A program made the translations under genes and the position numbers. A stretch of 64,000 bases of DNA, taken from positions 1 through 64,000 of the forward strand of contig NZ_SIRE01000037.1 in NCBI RefSeq assembly GCF_004307995.1, in the 5' to 3' direction. The first letter of the stretch is position 1. Every line of letters starts with the position of its first letter. The stretch is from Paenibacillus thalictri. Lineage in GTDB: Bacteria > Bacillota > Bacilli > Paenibacillales > NBRC-103111. The notes under the pieces are model-generated. The model saw only the letters and a program-made list of their open reading frames with translations. It searched no databases and was not told the origin of the DNA. This document shows positions 1-9,608 of the stretch, piece after piece.

Positions 1-1271
1 CAGCCGCGTCCGCGTCCGCGCCCGCGAGCCCGGCGTACCGCCGCAGCGCCTCCGGCGTCGGCGCCGGCTGCATCGCCAGCGGCACCCGCCGCGCCGCCGC
101 GGCCAGCGAGCCCGCCGCCAGCAGCTGCAGCGTGCCCGCCAGCACGCCCTGCACCGCATCGGCCAGCTTGCGGCCGAGCTGCCGGATCTCCGCGTCGCTG
201 CCGCGGTAGAAGGCGCCGTCCTTGACCAGCGCCGGACGGACATCGCCGCAGAAGCCCTGCAGGAACGCGGCAATCATGCCGCCGCCTGCATCCTCCTCCA
301 GCATATCCATTGCCGCTCCCGGGTACTCGGAGGACAAGTCGTTGTCTCCCGAAGTCGTCGGATGGCAGGCATAGTGCAAAAGCAGCGCTTTTGTTTTGAC
401 TGATCCGGCGTCCTGCGAACATAGTGCACCGCCCGCTTTTTCTGCACTTCCCGCATCTTTTGCATCTTCTTCACTTTTTGCAACTTTTGCGTTTTGCACG
501 CCAACGGTTTCACCTGCAATCTCGTCACCCGCTCCGCTTGCGCACGTTCGGGCAGCAATTGTCGCGCCATCTGCACTCTTCGCCTCATCTGTCCGCCCGC
601 CGGCAACCACAAACCGCAGCACCGTGACCTCCGAATCGACCGGAATGTGCGGATTTGGGGCCATCATCATACCTTCGCCGGTCATTTTCCGGCGAAAAAT
701 GCCCATCTCGCACAAGCCGCTGCCCTTCTCCACCGTAACCGGCTCGAACCGCTGGGACGCCTGTTCGACTCCGGCGATAATTTGCCGCTCCAAAAACGCT
801 ACGTAACCGGCATCCGCGCGGCCCAGCATCGGCGTAAACAGATTGGTCGTCTGCGGGCCGGAATGGCTGTGTGTCGCATGGAACTGCATCTGCTCGTCGC
901 AAAATCCGAAGCGGCTGCGCAACTCCGCCCGGATCCCGGCTAGCGTATCCGTACCAAAGCAAAGCAGGTCCGCGGACACGATCAGGCACTGCGCTCCGGT
1001 AAACGGCGCTCTGTCTCCTTCCGCGCCCCAGTTTCCGCCCGCACCCGCGTCGCTTTCCGCATCCGCTTGCCCCTCCTCAACTGCAGTCCCCGCTCCCCCG
1101 CCGGGACGGCGGAAATATAAAATCCGCGCGTGAATCGGCCGCTTGACGCTCTGGAAATCGCCCTTCCGGTGGCCGTAACCGGCCAAAGGCAGCGGATGCG
1201 GCGGGGTAATGTCAACTTTGGCGCAGCCCAAGTGCAGCAAACCGCCATATGCGTCATCGCGGCTTGGCATG
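1..1271 (-). CDS. Neutral/alkaline ceramidase-family amidase, C-terminally cut by window edge
   Basis: The frame is open from an ATG at 1271 to the left edge (423 codons visible), so only the N-terminal part is present. It opens with GCAKVDITPP, then carries FHATHSHSGPQT around residue 120, LLHYACHPTT and FLQGFCGDVRPA, the zinc and active-site signatures of the neutral/alkaline non-lysosomal ceramidase family (PF04734), whose members cleave amide bonds. An Ala/Lys/Glu-rich low-complexity insertion lies between the second and third motifs. The start is 5 bp from the stop of the AGE epimerase gene, so it is the last visible gene of the amino-sugar operon. There is no obvious signal peptide, which suggests a cytoplasmic enzyme. 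Inference: in this context it may deacylate an imported N-acyl amino sugar rather than a ceramide. The family call is firm; the substrate is not. Confidence 0.85.
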
Positions 1272-1275
1272 GCGC

Positions 1276-2535
1276 TCACTCCCTTTCTGGCTGTGCGGCG
1301 CCTGCCGACAGCAAGTCGATAACCAGCAGCATGTTGCGTAAAATATGGTAAGGATCTTTGACCGGCAGAGCGACCAGTTTCTGCTCCGGCTGTCCCTGCC
1401 GGCTGCGGATTTGAATCCATTCGCCGACCGATTCGTCCGGGTTCGGAAACGTGCGGAATACATAATCGCTCATCCGATCATACCGTTCAAGCAGCCCTTC
1501 CCGGCCGGTAAGCCGATGGGCCAGCAGCAGCGCGTACAAAGCTTCCGAATGCGGCCACCATATTTTCATATCCCACGTATCCCGCACCAGATCTTCGTAA
1601 CGTCCTCCCGCAAGTTTCCCTTTCGGAACGCCGCCTTCGCGGTCGACATAACGCAGCAGACCGCCGTACTCCTCGTCCCAACCGAGATCGACGGCTCGCT
1701 CCACCACCTCGGCAGCCCGGCCGATCAGTTCGCCGCGTCCCGTCTTGACCGCCTCGGCCATTACAAACCACATGCATTCGAGTGAATGACCGGGCGTAAT
1801 ATGGCGGCTGAGCAGCGTATCGGCATCCTCCTGCCGCTCCGGCAGCATTTCGCGGATCAAGCCGTCTTTATAAAACCGGCCCATCACCGCATCCATCGCT
1901 TCCGCGGCCAAACTGCGAATCTGCGCCGCTGCGGCATGACCCGCCGCTTCCAGCGCATCCGCCAGCTCCTGGTACATGTTCAGCTGGATCATCGAAACCG
2001 AGTGGGCCTCGTATCCCTCCGGTACCGGATACGGCTCGCTGCGTCCGTCGCCCGAAGCCAATCTGTCTTTGATCCGCAGCCCCAGCTTCAAAGCTTCTTC
2101 GAGCACGTCCCCATCCCCGGCAACCCGGGCATATTCGGCAAAACCAAGCACGACAAAACAATCCGCATAAAAGCTGATGTCATAACCCGCTCCCGGAATC
2201 GGTTCCTTCATCCGGCCGTCTTCGGTCAGCAAATAGGCACAGTTGCCGTTTTCCAAAAAAACGTGACGGCGCAAAAAAACGACCGTCTTGCCCGCATGCG
2301 CAAGCAGCGACGCAGCGTCCCCGGATAAACGACCCCGGCCGATCATCTCCGACATGCGGGAGAGCAGCCAAATCATCCGACCTTGCGACCATGTGTACTT
2401 ATCCGTGCTCAGCAGTTCGGTTCCCTCATTGTTGAAGCAAGTAAACACTCCGCCGCGCTCATGATCCAAAGCCCGTTCCCAGAACGGCAGCAGCGTCTTC
2501 TCCGTATGTTCCCTGTAAAACTTCAGCAACCCCAT
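1276..2535 (-). CDS. AGE-family sugar 2-epimerase/isomerase
   Basis: About 419 residues with the all-helical (alpha/alpha)6 barrel signatures of the N-acylglucosamine 2-epimerase family: RMIWLLSRM near the N terminus, RHITPGHSLECMWF in the middle and WWPHSEALYALLLAH plus GEWIQI near the C terminus. Family members epimerise or isomerise N-acetylglucosamine, mannose, glucose or cellobiose. The frame can be extended to a TTG at 2580, but the ATG at 2535 has a GGGGG ribosome site about 9 bases upstream and gives the usual N terminus (MGLLKFYREH). It follows the two permease genes and precedes the ceramidase-family gene by 4 bp. It could act on the imported sugar before phosphorylation. Exact substrate unknown. 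Confidence 0.85.
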   Translation of the reverse strand: MGLLKFYREHTEKTLLPFWERALDHERGGVFTCFNNEGTELLSTDKYTWSQGRMIWLLSRMSEMIGRGRLSGDAASLLAHAGKTVVFLRRHVFLENGNCAYLLTEDGRMKEPIPGAGYDISFYADCFVVLGFAEYARVAGDGDVLEEALKLGLRIKDRLASGDGRSEPYPVPEGYEAHSVSMIQLNMYQELADALEAAGHAAAAQIRSLAAEAMDAVMGRFYKDGLIREMLPERQEDADTLLSRHITPGHSLECMWFVMAEAVKTGRGELIGRAAEVVERAVDLGWDEEYGGLLRYVDREGGVPKGKLAGGRYEDLVRDTWDMKIWWPHSEALYALLLAHRLTGREGLLERYDRMSDYVFRTFPNPDESVGEWIQIRSRQGQPEQKLVALPVKDPYHILRNMLLVIDLLSAGAAQPERE

Positions 2536-2794
2536 GTTCCGTTGCCCCCATTCGTCATTTTTGTCCAATCCGGCGGACAAGCCGGCTATGTCTAATCCAA
2601 GTATGTGGTTCCCAGAAGCACGTTTCCGACCCGTATAGCGATGATCGCTCCCACACGGCTTGCCCCAAAGGCATCCGCATCCGGATCATCAACTCTCGCC
2701 TCCGTACCCGTCACACTCCATTTTCACTATCGCTATACGCATACACTTAAAAGGAGGCCGGTTTCTCGCAACCTGCCTCCCCCGGTACTTGCAA

Positions 2795-3622
2795 TTACTT
2801 GCTTCCCGTCATGCTGACGCTTTGAATGATGTGACGGCGCAGGAAAATAAACACGATCAAGATCGGAATAACTGAAATGACCGAACCCGCTGACATAACC
2901 GTCATGTCGATCGAAAACGACGATTGGAACATCGCCAGCCCCAGCTCCATCGTAAACATCGACTTGTCGCCGACGACCAGCAGCGGCCATACAAACGCAT
3001 TCCACGCCTCAATAAAGGAGAAGATGCCCAGCGCGCTCATCGGCGCAACCATCAGCGGCACGACCAGCCTGAAGAAAATACCCCATTCCGAAGCGCCCTC
3101 CACTCTGGCCGCTTCCAGCATCTCATCGGGAATTTGCTGGATGACGTTTTGCCGCATAAAAAATATGCCAAAACTCATGACCAGATACGGCAGCACCAAA
3201 CCGCCGAATTTGTTAAGCAGATCCAGCTGCTGCAGCTGCATATACAGCGGAATCATGTAAATCTCGAACGGCACGATCGCCGTCGCCAAAAACAGCGAAA
3301 ACACAAAAGTCAGCCCGAAATATTTGTATTTGGCGAAAATAAAACCGGATATCAGCGACGTAAACACGATGGCGACAGCCGACAGCGAAGCCATTTTTAA
3401 ACTGTTCAGAAAATATAGATGAAACGGCGCGGCTTCGAACACCGCTTTGAAGTTATTGAAATTAAACTGCTTCGGAATGAAGCTCGGCGGCCATATGTTC
3501 AGCTCGGGAGGCGTCTTAAACGCCGTCGACACCATCCACAGAAACGGAATTACCATGACAATCGCTCCAATGGTCAAAACAATCATAGAGAGCGCATCCA
3601 GTATTCGCTTTTGGCGTTTCAC
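2795..3622 (-). CDS. CUT1 ABC transporter permease, MalG type
   Basis: 275-residue inner-membrane permease with about six transmembrane helices. It begins with a basic stretch followed by a first helix (IVLTIGAIVMVIPFLWMV) and the conserved STAFK motif, and has the EAA loop DEMLEAARVEGASEW that docks the ATPase. MalG-type proteins have this short N terminus. Its ATG overlaps the stop of the MalF-type gene by 4 bp (ATGA), so the two are translationally coupled. The matching binding protein is at 9609-10946. No sugar ATPase is encoded nearby. Confidence 0.92.
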   Translation of the reverse strand: MKRQKRILDALSMIVLTIGAIVMVIPFLWMVSTAFKTPPELNIWPPSFIPKQFNFNNFKAVFEAAPFHLYFLNSLKMASLSAVAIVFTSLISGFIFAKYKYFGLTFVFSLFLATAIVPFEIYMIPLYMQLQQLDLLNKFGGLVLPYLVMSFGIFFMRQNVIQQIPDEMLEAARVEGASEWGIFFRLVVPLMVAPMSALGIFSFIEAWNAFVWPLLVVGDKSMFTMELGLAMFQSSFSIDMTVMSAGSVISVIPILIVFIFLRRHIIQSVSMTGSK

Positions 3623-4542
3623 CGTTTTTTCCTCCTTCCGGAAGCCGTATTGTCTCTGGCCAGCAGCATTTGTACTACTGTAAGCACCAGCACGATCAGG
3701 AACAGCACAAACGCTTCGGCCGACGCATAACCCATCTTGTAGAAACGGAATCCGTTTTCGATCATGTCATACACCAACACGCGGACGACATAACCCGGGG
3801 CTCCTTGAATGTCGGAAGCCAAAATGTAGATTTGGCTGAATACGTTGTAGCCGTGGATCAGCGTGACGATGGAGACAAACACGGTGATCGGCTTGAGCAG
3901 CGGCAGCGTGATATACCAGAACGATTTGAGGCCTGTCGCGCCGTCAATGGCGGCCGCTTCGTAGTTTTCCTTGTTTATGCCCGTCATGCCGACAAGGAAA
4001 ATGATCATGTTGTAACCAATCGTTTTCCATACCGTCAGCATGATGACGGAAACGATCGCCAGCACCGGATCAAACAGCCAAGCGTGATTGGGAACGCCGA
4101 AAAACGATAACAAATAATTGAGAAGTCCTGTTTTGGAATCGAGAATCCATTTCCACGAAACCGCCACCGGCACCATCGGCGTAATGTAGGGCAGAAAATA
4201 TAACGCTTCGTACCATGCTTTAAAGCGGATGCCGCGATGCAGCAGACTGGCGACGACAATCGCGATCGGAACGCTGAATATTAGGATGCCGAAAGCGATA
4301 ATCGTCGTATTTTTTATCGCAAGCAGAAACGGCTCGCTGTGTAGGAGTTCAATATAATTATCCAGGCCGACAAACGGCTTTTTGACGGAAATGAGATCCC
4401 ACTCGAAAAAGCTGATATAAATCGTCCGCAAAATTGGGATGAACCTTAAGTAGGCATATACGGCAATAATCGGTCCCAAGCCCAATATGCAAAACCAATG
4501 CCCGGCCTTCAGCTTGAATCTTTTCTTTGCATGAGCCGTCAT
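3619..4542 (-). CDS. CUT1 ABC transporter permease, MalF type
   Basis: About 307 residues, with six predicted membrane helices and an EAA loop (NYEAAAIDGATGLKSFWYITLP). The reading frame is open to 4611, but the ATG at 4542 is preceded by GGGAGG at suitable spacing and yields the normal basic N terminus (MTAHAKKRFKLKAGHW). It pairs with the MalG-type permease 4 bp downstream to form the channel of the importer whose lipoprotein binder is at 9609-10946. The gene follows the NagB-like gene by about 43 bp in the same orientation. Confidence 0.92.
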   Translation of the reverse strand: MTAHAKKRFKLKAGHWFCILGLGPIIAVYAYLRFIPILRTIYISFFEWDLISVKKPFVGLDNYIELLHSEPFLLAIKNTTIIAFGILIFSVPIAIVVASLLHRGIRFKAWYEALYFLPYITPMVPVAVSWKWILDSKTGLLNYLLSFFGVPNHAWLFDPVLAIVSVIMLTVWKTIGYNMIIFLVGMTGINKENYEAAAIDGATGLKSFWYITLPLLKPITVFVSIVTLIHGYNVFSQIYILASDIQGAPGYVVRVLVYDMIENGFRFYKMGYASAEAFVLFLIVLVLTVVQMLLARDNTASGRRKKR

Positions 4543-4585
4543 CCGCTCCCTCCCCTTTTCTTTAAATTTGCACAACGCAGCCCGT

Positions 4586-5356
4586 TCACAGCAAAGACGC
4601 GCTTTCCGCATCCAAATACATGCGGCACGACCCGGCGCTGCGCAGGATCGAAGCCGGGCATTGTTCCGTTACAGGCCCGTGTACGGCGTCGCGTACCGCC
4701 TGTTTTTTGCGGTCTCCCGGTACGGTACAGAAAATATGCGATGCAGACATAATTGTCGGAATTGTCAGACTTATAGCGATAGAAGGAACTTGCTCCAACG
4801 TCTCAAAACACCCGTCGTTCACTTGCTGTTGTCTGCTGACCAGATCAAGGTGGACGCTTTTCACCCGCAGCGGATCGTTAAAATCGGCAATGTGCGGATC
4901 GTTAAAGGCGATATGCCCGTTTTCCCCGATCCCGATACAAGCGATGTCGACGGGGTTGGCGGCGAGAAGCTGCGAATACCGCTCGCATTCTTTTTCCGGA
5001 TCGTTCAAACCGTCAATCGCATGAAATTGCTTCGGCTTGCGGGTCTTGAACAACTTCTCCTGCAAATAAAGCGAAAAGCTTTGCGGCGCTTCGGCCGACA
5101 GTCCTACGTATTCGTCAAGGTGGAAACATATGACGCGCTCCCACGGAATATCCGCTTCTTCGCGCAGGGCATCCAAAAATTCATTTTGCGACGGCGCCGA
5201 GGCAAATACGACGGTAATCTGATCTTTCTCCCGCAGCAGCTCCAGCATGCGGTCCTTTACGTCGGACGCGACAGCTTTTCCCATCTCCTGCCGCGTCGAA
5301 TATGGCAATACAGTCAGTTCATTAATCGTTATCGGTTTCACAGCGTTTGTCTCCAT
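4586..5356 (-). CDS. NagB-like glucosamine-6-phosphate deaminase/isomerase family protein
   Basis: 256 residues of the NagB/RpiA/6-phosphogluconolactonase fold. Visible motifs are FHLDEYVGL (D81 corresponds to the catalytic Asp72 of E. coli NagB) and GIGENGHIAFNDP. In the second motif the E. coli residues Asp141 and Glu148 correspond here to Asn146 and Asp153, while the catalytic His (148) is kept. NagB converts glucosamine-6-phosphate to fructose-6-phosphate and ammonia, and the same fold includes related sugar-phosphate isomerases. It lies 6 bp downstream of the LacI regulator. NagA, an aminotransferase and sugar isomerases in the same cluster support amino-sugar catabolism. The substitutions suggest a related substrate rather than proof of NagB activity. 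Confidence 0.82.
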   Translation of the reverse strand: METNAVKPITINELTVLPYSTRQEMGKAVASDVKDRMLELLREKDQITVVFASAPSQNEFLDALREEADIPWERVICFHLDEYVGLSAEAPQSFSLYLQEKLFKTRKPKQFHAIDGLNDPEKECERYSQLLAANPVDIACIGIGENGHIAFNDPHIADFNDPLRVKSVHLDLVSRQQQVNDGCFETLEQVPSIAISLTIPTIMSASHIFCTVPGDRKKQAVRDAVHGPVTEQCPASILRSAGSCRMYLDAESASLL

Positions 5357-5362
5357 TCCCGC

Positions 5363-6373
5363 TTAAGGATTTATATTTTTGACCGACGTGCGGACAACCA
5401 GCTTCTGATCAAACATAATATGTTGAAAGTCCGTCAAACGTCTTTGAAAAATGCGATCAAACAACGTCCAGCCCAGCGCCTTCCCCGCCTCATAGGTCGG
5501 AATCGATACGCTGGTCAGCGGGAACGTCGTCAAGTCGATATCGTCGAAACCGACGATGGACAAATCGTCAGGCACGTTTAAACCCGCTTCGATAAAAGCC
5601 CGGATGACGCCGATGGCAATCACGTCATCAAAGCAGATCAGCGCCGTCGGCCGGTCCTCGGCGTCGATACCGGCCAACTGCCGGCCGATGTGCTGGCCGT
5701 CCGCCAAACCGTTCGCTTCACGGAACACATAACGTTCATCAACCGGCAGCCCCCGCTTGTTCATCACGTCGATAAACGCGTCGTAGCGGAGCTTTGACGC
5801 TCTTGACGTTTTCAGTCCGCATACGAAGCCGATACGGGTATGCCCGTTGGCCAGCATATGTTCCGTCACCTGGCGCCCGCCGTCATAATCGTCGAAGGCG
5901 AAAGTATCGCAAGCGAGACCCGGTATTTTGCCGAGCAGCACAAACGGAACTTCCTGACGCTGCAGAGCGAAAATATGGTCAAACGTCACATCCTCGAGCA
6001 GCGGTGCAATAATCAAGCCGTCCACCCGTTTGCGCACCATCGCTTCGATATGCTCGATCTCCGTATCGTGTTCCTCGCCGCTGCTGCACAAAAAGACGGT
6101 GTAACCATGCTCGCGGGCGATTTCCTGCACCCCTTTTGTAATGTGATTATAGAAGGGGTTGGTAATGTCTTTTATAATCAAACCGATTGACCCCGTCGAG
6201 CGGGACGAAAGCCCTCTTGCGATTTCATTGGGCACATAGCCGTGTTCCTCCGCAGCTTTGAGCACTTTCTGTCTCGTCTTCTCGGAAAAGCCGCTTTTGT
6301 TGTTCAGTACGCCGGAGATGGTGCTTTTAGCGAGCCCGGTAATGCGGGCCAAATCGGAAATCGTCGTGTTCAA
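5363..6373 (-). CDS. LacI-family transcriptional regulator
   Basis: About 336 residues. The N terminus holds a LacI helix-turn-helix (TISDLARITGLAKSTISGVL) and a hinge ending in YVPNEIARGL, followed by a periplasmic-binding-protein-like effector domain (SIGLIIKDITNPFY, VDGLIIAP, GFDDIDL). The frame extends to 6400, but AAGGAGG at 6383-6389 lies inside that extension, so the real start is the TTG at 6373, nine bases downstream. Located within the amino-sugar operon, it is the likely autoregulator acting on the TTTGAACCGGTTCAAA operator at 11008-11029 and the weaker one at 11255-11270. The effector is unknown. Confidence 0.9.
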   Translation of the reverse strand: MNTTISDLARITGLAKSTISGVLNNKSGFSEKTRQKVLKAAEEHGYVPNEIARGLSSRSTGSIGLIIKDITNPFYNHITKGVQEIAREHGYTVFLCSSGEEHDTEIEHIEAMVRKRVDGLIIAPLLEDVTFDHIFALQRQEVPFVLLGKIPGLACDTFAFDDYDGGRQVTEHMLANGHTRIGFVCGLKTSRASKLRYDAFIDVMNKRGLPVDERYVFREANGLADGQHIGRQLAGIDAEDRPTALICFDDVIAIGVIRAFIEAGLNVPDDLSIVGFDDIDLTTFPLTSVSIPTYEAGKALGWTLFDRIFQRRLTDFQHIMFDQKLVVRTSVKNINP

Positions 6374-6457
6374 AAACTTGCGCCTCCTTAAAACGTACAA
6401 AACTTGAACCTGCAGAAGCTGCCCCTTAAGCGGAAGAAATCCGCGCGGAGGCTGATC

Positions 6458-7306
6458 TTAAGACAGCAGCCTCCGCAAGCCGGCAAGCGTCATCTCCGTT
6501 CCTTCCATTGCCGTGCCGCCGGCCGGAATATAATGCGTTTCTATCGTATAAAGTCCCTTGTACCCGCTATCTTCCAGGGCCATGATATGCCCCGGATAGT
6601 CGACGGCTCCCGATCCGAGCGGCACGCAGCGCGGCGTTCCGCCGGCATCAACATAAGCGTCCTTCAGATGCACATGGCTGACGACATCTTTTACTTCGGC
6701 GTAACCTTCGGGATAAGCGCTTTTGCCGCCATACGCTTCATTGCCCGGATCCCACAGCGCTTTGAGCGCAACCGAATCGACTAGCCGGACGATCCTGCCG
6801 ACTTCGGAGGCAAAGCCGCCGTTGCAGGACGGCTCGTTCTCCAGCAGCAGCAGCATCTTTTCCCGCTCGGCTATTTTTGCCGCGGTTTTCAGCAATTCGG
6901 CGATTTCAGGCACGACGTTTGCCGGATCTTGCTCGCGCCAGAACGAAAAGATGCGAATCCGGTTTGTGCCCAAGCAACGTGCAATACGAATCGCTTTGGC
7001 AAGCATTTCAAAATGAGCGTCCACATCCAGCTCCTGCTGTCCGAAGGTGTCGCCTCCGGCTACAGGCCGGCTTGCATCAAGCGCGCATTTGAATACCGGG
7101 GAAGCGATGGCCGAGACATAAAGCCCCCGCCGCTCCACTTCTTTAAGTATTCGTACCAGCGTATCCTCCGGCGCGTTCATAATATTGGCGCCGTCCACGG
7201 TGCGCAGCTCCACATGGCGAAGTCCGTTCCTTTGAACCCAATCCAAGGCTTCCAATATATTAGAAGAAACTTCATCCGTCAATACGCCTAACCGATCCCA
7301 AATCAT
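6458..7306 (-). CDS. Sugar phosphate isomerase/epimerase (AP endonuclease 2-type TIM barrel)
   Basis: 282 residues with the xylose-isomerase-like TIM barrel pattern. Candidate metal ligands are E156 in LLLENEP, D186 in LWDPGN, H211/H213 in SHVHLKD and E256 in YTIETHY. Members isomerise or epimerise keto- or inosose-type sugars, often partnered with Gfo/Idh/MocA dehydrogenases, as in inositol and kojibiose-type catabolism. Here it follows an aminotransferase and a dehydrogenase with 21 bp spacing, so it may act on the keto sugar they make. The family is secure; the substrate is not. Confidence 0.85.
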   Translation of the reverse strand: MIWDRLGVLTDEVSSNILEALDWVQRNGLRHVELRTVDGANIMNAPEDTLVRILKEVERRGLYVSAIASPVFKCALDASRPVAGGDTFGQQELDVDAHFEMLAKAIRIARCLGTNRIRIFSFWREQDPANVVPEIAELLKTAAKIAEREKMLLLLENEPSCNGGFASEVGRIVRLVDSVALKALWDPGNEAYGGKSAYPEGYAEVKDVVSHVHLKDAYVDAGGTPRCVPLGSGAVDYPGHIMALEDSGYKGLYTIETHYIPAGGTAMEGTEMTLAGLRRLLS

Positions 7307-7327
7307 GCATAGTTCTCCTTATGCTTC

Positions 7328-8518
7328 CTATATCGATTGTACGACTTTTTGAATTGCGCGCGCAATATCATGCATATCTTCTTCGCTGCCGAGCAGCACA
7401 TTTTGCGGCAGCCAGAACGCTTCTCGCGAACAGGCCGCTTCGGCGACCGGACAAGAGAAGGTACGGCTTTCTCCGGTCCATTTGCGGATGCCTTCCAAAA
7501 TCGCTTTGTTCTGGTTCAAAGCGATATAACCTTCATGCAGCGGAATACCTTCATTAACCACCTTCTCGCAAAACTCGCGTTTTGTCGTTTTGGCGGCGAC
7601 ATCCGGCTGCAGTTTGAACAAGTACAGATGATAAGCATGACGCGTCACCTGCGGTTCCTCATCAAGCACTCGCACACCTTCGATATTGCCAAGCAATTCG
7701 GTGAGGATGGCGGCGTTTTTTTCACGGGTAAGCATCTGCTCCTCCAGCCGGCTGAGCTGGCCGACAAGCAGCGCCGCCTGAAGTTCGGTCATGCGCAGGT
7801 TCCAGCCCACATTCTCATGTTGATACCATTCACCGCTGGGGATCCGTCCCGCGTTAATCAGCGACCAAGCCATTTCGGCGACCTCGTCGTTGTTGGTCAG
7901 GATCATGCCGCCTTCGCCCGCGTTAATATTTTTGGAGCTCTGAAAGCTGAACGTGCCGCAGTCGCCCAACGTGCCGACGCCTTGGCCGTTCCAGCTGCCG
8001 CCAACCGCTTGCGCAGAATCTTCGACGATGCGCAGTCCATGCTTGTCGGCAATTTGCTTCAGCCGCGTCATATCGGCAGGTCGCCCGGCGATATGAACGG
8101 GCAGGATCGCCTTTGTCTTTGGCGTGATCAGCCGCTCCACCTGGTCAGGGTCGATCAGCAGCGAGCCTTCCTGCACATCGGCGAATACCGGAATCGCCCC
8201 GAACATCAGCGGAGCGGACGCCGTTGCAAAGAAAGTATACGGCGGAATGATAACTTCATCCCCCGGGCCTACTCCGCATGCCTGCAGCGCCACCGTGATA
8301 GCCACCGTTCCGTTAACGACGCTGATCGCATGTTTGGCGCCGTGTATATCGGCAAACCGCTGCTCCGCTTCGGGAAGCTTAATTCGGCCGGTTCCTCCCC
8401 ATTTACCCGAATGCAGCACTTCTAGCAGCAGCTTTTCCTCAAGTTCCCCGTAAATCGGCCAATCCGGGAACGGTTTGGTTCTGACCGGCGTTCCCCCGTC
8501 AATCGCTAATTGCGTCAT
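7328..8518 (-). CDS. DegT/DnrJ/EryC1/StrS-type PLP sugar aminotransferase
   Basis: 396 residues of the fold-type I sugar aminotransferase family. It begins LAIDGGTPVR and carries RIVEDSAQAVGG (Asp167 binds the PLP ring nitrogen) and FSFQSSKNINAGEGG, where Lys196 is the Schiff-base lysine. These enzymes exchange a keto group for an amino group on nucleotide sugars, free sugars or cyclitols, with glutamate or glutamine as donor. The gene sits between a Gfo/Idh/MocA dehydrogenase (51 bp upstream) and a TIM-barrel isomerase. In a biosynthetic setting such a pair makes amino sugars such as kanosamine. Beside an importer it could run in reverse to remove the amino group. Confidence 0.9.
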   Translation of the reverse strand: MTQLAIDGGTPVRTKPFPDWPIYGELEEKLLLEVLHSGKWGGTGRIKLPEAEQRFADIHGAKHAISVVNGTVAITVALQACGVGPGDEVIIPPYTFFATASAPLMFGAIPVFADVQEGSLLIDPDQVERLITPKTKAILPVHIAGRPADMTRLKQIADKHGLRIVEDSAQAVGGSWNGQGVGTLGDCGTFSFQSSKNINAGEGGMILTNNDEVAEMAWSLINAGRIPSGEWYQHENVGWNLRMTELQAALLVGQLSRLEEQMLTREKNAAILTELLGNIEGVRVLDEEPQVTRHAYHLYLFKLQPDVAAKTTKREFCEKVVNEGIPLHEGYIALNQNKAILEGIRKWTGESRTFSCPVAEAACSREAFWLPQNVLLGSEEDMHDIARAIQKVVQSI

Positions 8519-8569
8519 CGCTTTATCCTCCTAAAAGTTTTGCGCAGCAAAACTTACTTCGTAAGCATT

Positions 8570-9607
8570 TCAAGCAAGCTCTATTTCTTTTCCCGTGCGG
8601 GCCGATTCGTAAGCGGCAAGAATCAGATCCACTGATTTGCGCGCTTCCTCGCCGTTCACATGCGGCTCGCGTCCGGTTCGGACAACTTCGACCATGTCAT
8701 TGATGTAGTAATAATGCCCGGCTACCGGCAGCTGCTGGGCGCTGCTGCTGGTAGAGCCGAATCCCAGCGTATCCTCGAAGACGGGAGCAGGCTCGTCGCT
8801 GTCCATGAACTTCCACTGCTTGAAGCCCTCGTCGCCGAATTCGATCGTACCTCTGTCGCCGTGAAGCTCAAAACGCGTTTCCTGTCCCGGGTATACGGAG
8901 GTCGCTCCTTGTATGACGCCCAGCGCACCGCTTTTGAATTTGAGCGTAATGACCGCCGTATCCTCAACTTCGATGTCCCGCGCAAGCGTCGGACAATAAG
9001 CAAAGACGGAAGCCACATCGCCCATCATGTATTGCAGCAGATCGACGCCGTGAACGCCTTGGTTCATTAGGGCCCCGCCGCCGTCAAGCGCTCTTGTGCC
9101 GCGCCAGCCGCCGCTTTGGTAATATTCGGGGCTGCGGTAATACTTCAGATAAGCGTTACCCATGACCGGCCGGCCGATTTTCCCGTCCAGCAGCGCCTGC
9201 CTCGTGTGCAGCATAGCGGGCATGAGCCGCCGTTGGAACACGCAGCCGAGCTTTACGTTCCGGCTGCGGCAGGCACGGATCATCGCCGTCATCCGCTCCG
9301 CCGTCACTTCCAGCGGTTTCTCGCACAGCACATGTTTGCCTGCGTGAGCGGCAAGCACAACGCCGTCGCCATGCATGCCGCTGGGGGTGCAGACGCAGAT
9401 CACATCGATCTCCGCCAGCTCCAGCATTTTAGCATAATCGTCATACAACCGAATGCTCGTATCCCCTTCGGCAAACTCTTCTGCTTTCTCAATCGTAATC
9501 CCGCATACCGCAACCAGCTCCGCTTCGGAATGCAGCTTAATGGCCGCCGCATGATAACGGGCAATTGCACCGGTGCCGACGATTCCAAATTTCACCGTAT
9601 TGTTCAT
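8570..9607 (-). CDS. Gfo/Idh/MocA-family NAD(P)-dependent sugar dehydrogenase
   Basis: 345 residues. The Rossmann motif GIVGTGAIARYHAAAI is at the N terminus, and the conserved CEKP catalytic loop is near residue 95, with Lys as proton relay. The C-terminal alpha/beta domain has the family features GALMNQGVHGVDLLQYMMG and GHYYYINDMVEVV. Enzymes of this family oxidise a sugar or cyclitol hydroxyl to a ketone. The gene begins 2 bp after the stop of the binding-protein gene, so it is tightly coupled to transport. With the downstream DegT aminotransferase it forms an oxidoreductase-aminotransferase pair able to interconvert an amino sugar and its parent sugar. Confidence 0.9.
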   Translation of the reverse strand: MNNTVKFGIVGTGAIARYHAAAIKLHSEAELVAVCGITIEKAEEFAEGDTSIRLYDDYAKMLELAEIDVICVCTPSGMHGDGVVLAAHAGKHVLCEKPLEVTAERMTAMIRACRSRNVKLGCVFQRRLMPAMLHTRQALLDGKIGRPVMGNAYLKYYRSPEYYQSGGWRGTRALDGGGALMNQGVHGVDLLQYMMGDVASVFAYCPTLARDIEVEDTAVITLKFKSGALGVIQGATSVYPGQETRFELHGDRGTIEFGDEGFKQWKFMDSDEPAPVFEDTLGFGSTSSSAQQLPVAGHYYYINDMVEVVRTGREPHVNGEEARKSVDLILAAYESARTGKEIELA

Positions 9608-9608
9608 A

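Noticed and set aside
4568..5581. 337-codon plus-strand frame over the NagB-like gene
   Set aside because: Antisense to NagB motifs; no independent evidence.
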